From positions 22,978,820 through 23,042,819 of the forward strand of contig CM040103.1 of the NCBI GenBank assembly GCA_022496805.1: 64,000 nt of DNA, read 5' to 3'. Positions within the stretch are counted from its first letter, which is position 1; every line of letters starts with the position of its first letter. The stretch comes from Pohlia nutans (taxonomy: Eukaryota; Streptophyta; Bryopsida; Bryales; Mniaceae). This document shows, one piece after another, positions 55,701 to 64,000 of this stretch. Both the position numbers and the translations under genes were made by a program. The notes beneath the pieces are model-generated. The model searched no databases. It was not told the DNA's origin and saw nothing but the letters and a program-made list of their open reading frames with translations.

Positions 55701-56189
55701 ATATTTGGAACATTTACCAGTGTGCGAATATGGTTTTCCTTTTGAACATAATGTGTCAGCAAGCCTTTTGGAAAATCTGTCCAAGTCTACACTTAATCAA
55801 GTATTTAGTCCTGGTACTTTTAACTTTCCATGGGTCCAGTAGAAAAAGATCTTGCAATGCAACACTTGCATATAAATGACAAATTCATTTACAACGAACT
55901 TGATATAATTCACAGTGACGATTACTGGTCTCTGAACAACACATCACATAAACAACTGATACTTGGTCAATGAAGATTACTCAGTACCAGTAACTAATCA
56001 AGAACTGATAAGAACTAATCAATATAAACACTTTCCTAGCAACGGAAGACATTTTTTAAGCCACCAATGTATAGCGCTGTTACAATCCGACACATTGTAG
56101 GACACTTGAGCAGATCCGACTCATCTGAGTAGCAAGTCCTGTTCCTTATCATGGGCATAAGTGAGGCCGGATATTGTTTATAGCTTGGT
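52760..56189. other. Spacer with a lone TTAA-type terminus
   Basis: No gene recognised. TTAACCCCTAAGCGTCCC at 53092 is a terminus of the TTAA family without an identifiable partner. A reverse frame at 54978-55241 has no recognised domain. The final part probably includes the CTF18 3' UTR. Confidence 0.45.
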
Positions 56190-59100
56190 TCATAAAAAGT
56201 CACGAACAAGCATTGGCCTCTTGACAGCATTTGTAAATCCCTGCAACACAACATGACTTCATCAATTACCCACCTCCAATTATATCAGCAATTCTCTCAG
56301 AACCTAGCCATGTGTTTCAATCCTACTCGATGGAATGATGTGGACGATTGTATTTGACATCTTACCTCGTGAAACTTATATAGCAGAGGGCGTGAGTCAC
56401 GCTGTAGGGTAGCCAATCTCTCCTTGGCCTTAACATCGGCACTAACACCAGTCTGAGCCGACTTTTTGAACCTGTTACGTTGTGTAGAAAAGGAGAGGGA
56501 AGTCATAAAGTGACAGTCTAATCATGGAATGAAACCCAGAAAACCACAGAAACTCTAAACCAGCTGCCATCATCTTCAAATGTGCATATTGAAGTTCTCT
56601 ATGACATAATCTCCTTCATCAGCATTTGGAAGATCTTGGTTAAGTAACCAGCAAATTATACACCATTAGAACCACTTGCAAAGTACTGCATTGACAATGC
56701 GAATGACTACTAATCTTCCACTCGACGTGTGACTGTGTCAGCATAGTAATGCATGTTATAACAGGAAATACGTGGTTCACCTGTCGAAGAAATTTGTAGG
56801 CCGGTGAGGTTGAAGTTTCTCTTGTTGCACAGGTGTGATCTCCTTCGGTAATGGAGAATCGCACTTTTCGTGAGCAAGCCCTTTTTCCACGTTGGAAAGC
56901 TTTGATTGACGATCCAAAAGATTGAGGGGAGGTTTAGCCTGTTCATCTTTTCTCATGAATGTATCCTCACTAGGCTGCACTAGGAACAGAAACATTGAAC
57001 GTTACTGAGTAAACGTGTTTCCATGCTTCACACGTGTGGTACCAATGTTAATCTCAATCTCCAATTTGGTTACAACGAACTGGAGATTGTTAAGAAAATA
57101 AAAATGGAAATGGTTAAAACGCACGTCAACGTGAGAAAGCTCGAAGGAAGATTTACGGAAGTGGACAAGAAGAAAGCACACATTGAATGCCATATAGAGA
57201 GTAAAGAGACCGAAACATAAAAATTCTGGAGGTCGCGAATAGTAAGCCAGATGAAGAGACTTACTAGACAGTATCCACCTGTTAAAGACTGCCACGTTCA
57301 TAATCACATGAGAAGATGTGAAGATAGAAATGATCTACTGTATAAACCAGCAGTTTTGAGCTATAACCATTTTGTTCCACAGGCAAATCCCTCAAATCCT
57401 ATATCAGAGGACTAGAAGACTCCTACTGGATGGTGGATACTTTGGGCCCACCTTTGTTTTGGGATTGACATCTCCAACTTTGCTTTCACGGATAGCCCCT
57501 TCTCGTCGTATGCGTTCCATGTCAACCTTCAAATAAAGCATTTCCATTAAGACGGTGATCGAAATAACATGAAACACAACAAAGTCTCAAAGCTTCACAA
57601 CTATTAGTTGGAAGTGAACTAAGGAGAAATGAACGTCTTATGAGTGATAACCTAAAATAGGAGACCTAGAGAGGCGTAAGGAGAATTATACCTCATGAGA
57701 CAGCATTTGGCAGAGTGTGCTAGAAAGTTGACGATAACCTGCTGTGTAATCCTGCTCAACAAGACAGAATGCCACAGAAATAAGTACTTCGCTTCCTCAT
57801 TACATCTACTGAAACTGTAAAAACATGCCAGTTGTTAGTGTTAACTTAATCAACATTACAAGGACCTCTTTCAGCTCGGCATGCATATACTTGCGCCTTC
57901 TAATATGTGAGCTCAAACTGCCAAGGGACGACGCAACGAAAAGTATGCAAATAATCTACCATGGTTTACCTTGATCGATTTAGTTCGACTATCTATATGA
58001 TAAACAATACTCTAAATGATAGATGACATTCTAGCCTAAGAATGTCTGTTTATTCTCAAAATTCTGAAATATTAGTGACCTGAATATTTCTATGATCATC
58101 AGTGAGTATCAATACTAGCAGCGTTTCAGACAAGTAGACTCATCCATTTGAAAGTTAACCTAAGAGACACAAAAAAAATTAAAATGCTCAGCAACGTATT
58201 GTGCAAAGAAAAGGGGTCACCTTGTATTTGACCAAAGTGTCCACAGGAGGGTTCAATGCAAGAACACTTAGCCCCTCCATACCGTACTCAGCTCTGAACT
58301 GGCCTGGCTTCGGATGTTTGTATGAAATTCCAAACCCTAGCATAGTATCCACAAGCTGGGCAACTTCGTCCTTCTCCTTTGCGGTTAGCAATTGCGCAGC
58401 AACCTGGCAAGACATTTTTGCACATCTCTCGATAGGTACAACTGAGAAAAATGGTTTATAAAATATTGAAACGCACAGAGCAATAAGAATTGATTGTACA
58501 CAGACGACAGTTTTTTAGGAAGGATATGCCTTACCGGTCGGATGGTTGGGGGTGTAAGGATTGAAAGCAGCGGAGTGATTATGTCAAGTGCAAGACAAGG
58601 AGGTGATAATGTGCGTGAAATTGAGCCTGTCATAGCCCCAAGCCAGGAACTTAACATCTCCTTCTTTACAGCGTTTTCAGTTCTGCAGTTCTGGTATGAT
58701 TTTGGCCAGCTCATTTGCGGCCGCTCTTGTTGAGCCACAAGTCCTCGAATTGCAATCAAAGTCACTGGCTGGTATGCTGTCCTTCCAAAAAAGACAATAC
58801 ATTTTGGAATTAGTGCAACATGACATGGGATTTGAATATAGTGCAGCAAAAACGGTAATGTGATTGAACAATAGGATAACAGAAGCAGAGAAGGTTAAAC
58901 ATGGTCCAATTGGAGCCTCGAGAGAAACGATAATAAGCAACGCTTAGTTACAAGCATTCCCTTGATTAATTATATTCCATCTTGTCGATCACACAGCTGT
59001 GGATCTCGAGACAAACAAGACATACGGAATGCAGAGATTGAGAAGAGCATTTGCTAATAGACTGTCTTTCCAAAGGAGTAAAATTGACTGTCTTGTCGAC

Positions 59101-62100
59101 AACTTTTTGGGCACAACTACAGACTACAACAAGACGTTTAGAAATGTTTCAAGTGAAAACTTATTCAAACTTCAGTGACTAGGTAAAACTCCGTATATAA
59201 AATTGACAAGATTTGACCAGCTTATCAGACTGAATTGTCATTTTCACTTCTCAATGCAAAACTAGTTACTGAACATGAGCTGAACATATACTTGTAGAGA
59301 TGGACAATACCTAAGAGATGGAACTGCTGCTTAGCCTTGATATGGTAGCTTAATATTTCGGAATCCCCCATCCATTCGAGTGCCTCCACCTGTGTTGACC
59401 CCCACCATTTGATTTACTTATACACGGTATACCCGAGTTGCTGAGTAGATCACAAAGCCTGGGTGCTTAAATTTCAATCAAGGACGTAGGGATTCTCAGA
59501 AACTTACAGTTTTGTGTAGAGAGGCATCAAGATAACGCATTTGTAGAATATTTTCATGAACTCCATCCATAATAAGATCAAAATCTCCGCTGCAGCAGTC
59601 AAAGCCAGGTTATGTTGAGCACGTTGTCACGACGATCTTTCACATGCTTCCTATCAGATACCGTAAACTAAACAAAAAAAATTAGTTTCAAGATCGAGAC
59701 ACACGGATTTCTTACTGGTTTGAAAACAATCCATATCGACGGACAAAATCTTTGTGGTCTTGATTGCCGCGTTCCGGCATTTCTACCATGCCACGCGTAA
59801 TAGTTCCTTGTCGGGCTTTCCTTTTATGAAAGATCTGCCATGGAATAAGACAGTACAGTAAGCGACATAAGCATTTACTAGTAATATATTACATAGAGTA
59901 CAACAAATACAACAGTCCTTGCTTACCTCTCCCCAGATGTCAAATACACTGCTCGTCATGTCTTTGCGTCCAATGACCTGAGACCCCACATCCAACTGAA
60001 CCCCAAGAGAAGTCCAGATTAGGCAAGAATACTGCCTTCTTCCATACTCCAACCAAGCTAATGGAGACATTTCGGTCGCTCTTTGATTCATTAAACATAA
60101 CGCGCTGTATTCTAGAACTTGTGACAAAGTTTACCGTCTTCAAGTTCTGCTTCTTCCGGTTAAGAAACTGCAAGGTGTTAAGGCATGATCGAATATCGCA
60201 CTCTGCATAAGCAACCCAGATAACAGTAAGAACCTATGAGCTTTTGTACTATACACTAGCCAGTCACTTCTGCTACAATGAGTGATACAGCATGAAGTGC
60301 AGGTGGTGTGGAAAGCAGGTAATACAGGTTGGATTTTTAAGCAGACCCAGGCCAACACCAAATTGCGATGCACATCGTATTCTGAAATAAACATTTATAA
60401 AAAAAAACCAATATTTTCCTACATTTTTAATGATGAAATTGAAATGAAGACAAGGATAAGTTGGTGCTCCGCATGCAGGGCATACCTAAATATGTCCAAT
60501 CATATCTAAATGCATGTATACAAATGTCTACATTCCATGTATATGTTGGAACTCTAAAATTGGCTACAACTACAAATAAGCACATACCAAAGACAATTTC
60601 GTGTGTCTACTCGCATGTGAAGTCATACTGCTGTAACCCGCTTCCGTGTAAGAAAATGAGCGAAGAAACTACTTTGACAAATCTAATACAAGGCAGTAGA
60701 TCACCTGTATGAGAAGCGAGGGCAGAGAGGGCACGCGCATTTGTTATGTACTTCTCCTTGCCACATATGTATTTGAGCCTGGTAGAAATGAGCACTATCA
60801 ATAGCTAGAGGTTTAACGTGCCATGCAAACCACTAGAATATCAAACTCTCAGTACACGACTAGAGCAAATCTAAGGTAAAAACGGGCATGTTGAGACGCA
60901 GTAGTTGGGTGAAAACCAATTCGATTTGAGGCAGGGAATAAAGAAAATTAGTGGGTACGTGTCAAAACCTGGACACCACTCGGCTGATGCTTGGTTGCAC
61001 AAAGACATGCACTCTGCAGTTCCAAATGTCAGTATGGGCAACAGCATATAAAAGCATTCTATGTTTTGCTTTGACCGAAGTAATGAGCTTAACACCAACC
61101 AACTATAATATACATAGGAATAACAGAATGGCTGCAACTCAAATTGACGTTTACAGGTTGATTCACAAAAATCATCCTTCCCAATACACTCAAACAGCTC
61201 TATACATTTGCAGTATCAAGTGTACTAAATCACATTCTATACCTGGCCACTTGCCGAAGATTTCTCAAGGCGGGGGCATAGAGGTCATTACAGATACATA
61301 TCACCTGCAGTAAGAGCAACACATATTGTTGGTTCTCCAGGCCTGGTTTATAAGACATCACACACTAATTCTGTAGAATCTAACGTCTCGCTAGAACTAT
61401 GACCAGTAGATGCTATCCTATGCAAAAACATCAAGATCAGACTCCGGGTGTGTACGATAAATAAGTGGCGACTTACCGGTCTTGATAACCGACGCACTGC
61501 TGGGCCTCCTTTCTTTCTAGAGTTCTTTCTGATAAAACCCTCCTCTCCATCATTCTCTTTGCCTTGGGAGAGTTTCTTTTCTGCATTGATCTGACACCAA
61601 ATTTTTGAGTGCTGTGAGAAATCATCTGTGTCTGTGTGCATTATTAGTGAGCACTGTGTCGATAGTTGCAGTTGCTGCATTTCTTCCGACCAATTAAAAC
61701 CACATTAACGGGAATGGTTCAGCCAAGTGCCAAGAAAGGATGCACCTGACGGAATCACTCATACTATTCAAGAAACTCATCCATAAAGCTTTGACATAAT
61801 CTGAGACAAAATGAACAATAAAAATATCGAATATAATGTACTTCACGCAATACTCGTAGGCATCTAAAGTTCTCAACGCCTACAGGGTAGTAAAGACGAC
61901 ACCAGCATGCTCCTAGAGGAAAACGAGCTCTGCTGGAGTGCTCAAAGTTCAGGAAGAAAAAGGCACAAAAGTATTATAACTGGAGAAACGTGACAACAAA
62001 CAATTCCGCGTCCAAACATGCGATCTGATCAAATGAGCATCTCTTAGCTTCTCCACAGTCTATTATCAACAGCTATATTAATCAGAAAAATATGCCACCA

Positions 62101-64000
62101 AGCCAAGGCAATCACACCTAAGTATACTTCTTCTTTGCTGTCACCTCTGCTCAAGGAATCAAAATGAAGGCAGTCCCCCTAAAGCAGCAGTGTCAAGGTT
62201 ATTTCCTCATAAGAACCGTGCATTGCATGCAAGGGTCAAAGATTAATCCTTACAATTTCTAGAAGAGCATCAATCGCTCCTTTCCCCTCTGCACCACTTA
62301 GTGCTCCATCAATTTCATCTATAACCTGCCATTGCAAAGTATCAAGCAACGGTGAGTAAAGTATAAATACTTCCTCTGTGCTAGCCGGGGCCAATACAAA
62401 GTGAAAGGGATAAAAATGACTTTCTCACATTCAAATATGTCTATCTTTGCAACGTGGCAGAACCCAAAATACCTAGACGTGCAGTCAATCTGTCATGACA
62501 TGAATCACCGGATTCAGTATTGAAGATGATTGGTACCATAACAATATTCTCCTTATTAAGACACTGTCGGTACTAAGAAGTTGAGGCTTTCTTGAATTCT
62601 GATTTCACAGTGTTTGAAGGCAATGAAAGTGGAAATTGAATCAAGCAGAAAGCTGGCAACAGAACAAACAAGAGATTGATGTGGATACTAAACACCTTCG
62701 AAAAGTTAAGTGACACGTATATAATGTTACCACTAACCCTCACATGAGCACCCATTATACTTCCTAAGAAAGTCCCTGTCCCAGTGTCTTTTACTCACCA
62801 GACAATTTGGACGGTTTTCACCCATGACTGACTGCATCTGTATGGCATCCAGTATCTTTCCTTGAAGTGTTGTTGCAACTCGATCATCACTTGCGTTTAT
62901 CTGAGACAGTACAATGCTCAACGTTGTGGACAAATTTGAACTTGCTGATAATGCTCCAACATATTTCCGAGACAAAATGACCCTCAACTCTATCTGGATG
63001 GTGGCAGTTTGATGTACCATAGCCGAAGATATTGAGAAATATATGAGCAATGGTCGATAATACTTGGAAAAAAGTTACATTAGACAATGAAATTCAACAC
63101 CTCTTCCCTCAGTACGTGGAAGACTTTGTGGTTGATCGTCAGGCTTTTGCTAGTCTATTATTGTACATAATCAGATGTGCGTTGCAATAACTGCAAGTAG
63201 TATTGAAAGTGCATTGCAGGCTGTTCACTATCCACCTATTACCTCAGAACAGCAACTATAAAAGCTGTGGATATATATATATTTACCTCCACAACTCGAT
63301 ATCCACAATGTCTTGCAGCAACATGCGCCAGTGTAGTTTTACCTAGACCTGGCGATCCACACAGCAGCAAAACCTGCATACTCACAGTCCCCACTCTCTC
63401 TCAGTTTCTACGCACGAAATTGAAACCTCCTAGCATGCACAGAAAGTTCACAGCACACAGAGGATCTAGAGCACTCTTCGATGAGTTTAAGAAATACCTT
63501 TTCTTCAGGTCGATCTAGGGTGGACGGCTCCGTTGTCGCTTTTCTGGTGGAATCAGTGTTAAGATTTTCACTACGAAACGGCATGTTCCCATTCGTGTAT
63601 TTGTTGTATGATCCCCTCCCTCCTCCATAACCATTTCCTTGGGTTTGAGTCACTTGGCGCCGCAAAGATGTCAGAACTTCCTCAGAAGTGGAACGTTTCT
63701 TGCCTCCAAAAACACACGGGTCCCACTGCTTCAACCACCTAAGAACCTGTTCATCACCCAGTCAAAGAAATTTGATTGATCAATACTTCCCCATCGACGA
63801 GAGCAAGTGACAACATTGTAACAAACTGGATATGTACCCCTTTTTGAAGGTCTGCATGCATAATAAGACTTGCTTCGAGAACCGAGAAGTCAATACCTCT
63901 CTGTTGGTTTGTTCATCACTGAGAAGCTCTGTGAACGAACGAGGTGCATACTTATCAACCCACAGGTCATCGTGCTCTGCAACAGTTTCTGTCTCCTCCA
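56190..64000 (-). CDS. CTF18, alternative clamp-loader large subunit (C-terminal 744 codons; 5' end outside window)
   Basis: AAA+ ATPase subunit of the Ctf18-RFC complex, which loads PCNA and supports sister-chromatid cohesion in the nucleus. Exons: 64000-63897, 63746-63498, 63373-63287, 62900-62799, 62325-62254, 61590-61477, 61304-61243, 61013-60969, 60778-60705, 60202-60135, 59995-59927, 59834-59716, 59589-59508, 59389-59311, 58776-58535, 58403-58221, 57751-57692, 57526-57452, 56974-56781, 56471-56366, 56240-56190. All junctions are GT-AG and phases agree. Motifs in order: [11 protein letters not shown] box, Walker [16 protein letters not shown], Walker B VIDEID, sensor VICICND, and NTLQFL in the sensor-2 region. 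The last exon encodes [16 protein letters not shown], the conserved Ctf18 tail that contacts Ctf8/Dcc1. No disabling change is seen. The N-terminus lies beyond the right edge. Confidence 0.95.

Overview
The window looks like nuclear DNA of a land plant. It is AT-rich and transposon-dense, its genes have GT-AG introns, and it carries a chloroplast-targeted CPP1/CDF1-type protein, a plant-type SDR pair, an Hsp110-class chaperone and the clamp loader CTF18. Large non-coding spacers, short GC-rich gene islands and a Tc1-type DD34E transposon suggest a seedless plant (moss, lycophyte or fern). That assignment is an inference with low confidence; species cannot be read from the sequence.

Layout. 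1-11 kb: AT-rich spacer with unidentified coding remnants and a 1-kb inverted-repeat (foldback) structure at 8-9 kb. 11.3-14.0 kb (+) and 24.2-21.3 kb (-): two complete, convergent 278-aa short-chain dehydrogenase paralogues with identical exon lengths (328, 230, 279 nt). A dead PIF/Harbinger element and several MITEs lie between or inside them. 26.2-28.6 kb (-): an intronless 822-aa Hsp110/HSP70-14-like gene. 29.5-31.5 kb: seven ~270-bp tandem units. 31.6-33.2 kb: a near-intact Tc1 element whose transposase carries one internal stop. 33-43 kb: gene-poor DNA with microsatellites, a 39-bp tandem array split by a small TIR element, and a SINE fragment. 43.5-46.6 kb (-): CPP1/CDF1-like gene in three coding exons. 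49-53 kb: a 1.2-kb TIR element, a second element sharing its target site, and a tRNA-type SINE with target-site duplication. 56.2-64.0 kb (-): the last 21 exons (744 codons) of CTF18, running off the right edge.

The five genes do not form a pathway. The clearest theme is colonisation by a family of non-autonomous elements with CCCCTAAAGG/CCCCTAAACG termini flanked by TTAA. There are about ten copies and four sit in or just upstream of CPP1. One insertion into an SDR intron can be dated against the unoccupied site in its paralogue. TTAA duplication is the hallmark of piggyBac-type transposition. No matching transposase is visible in the window.
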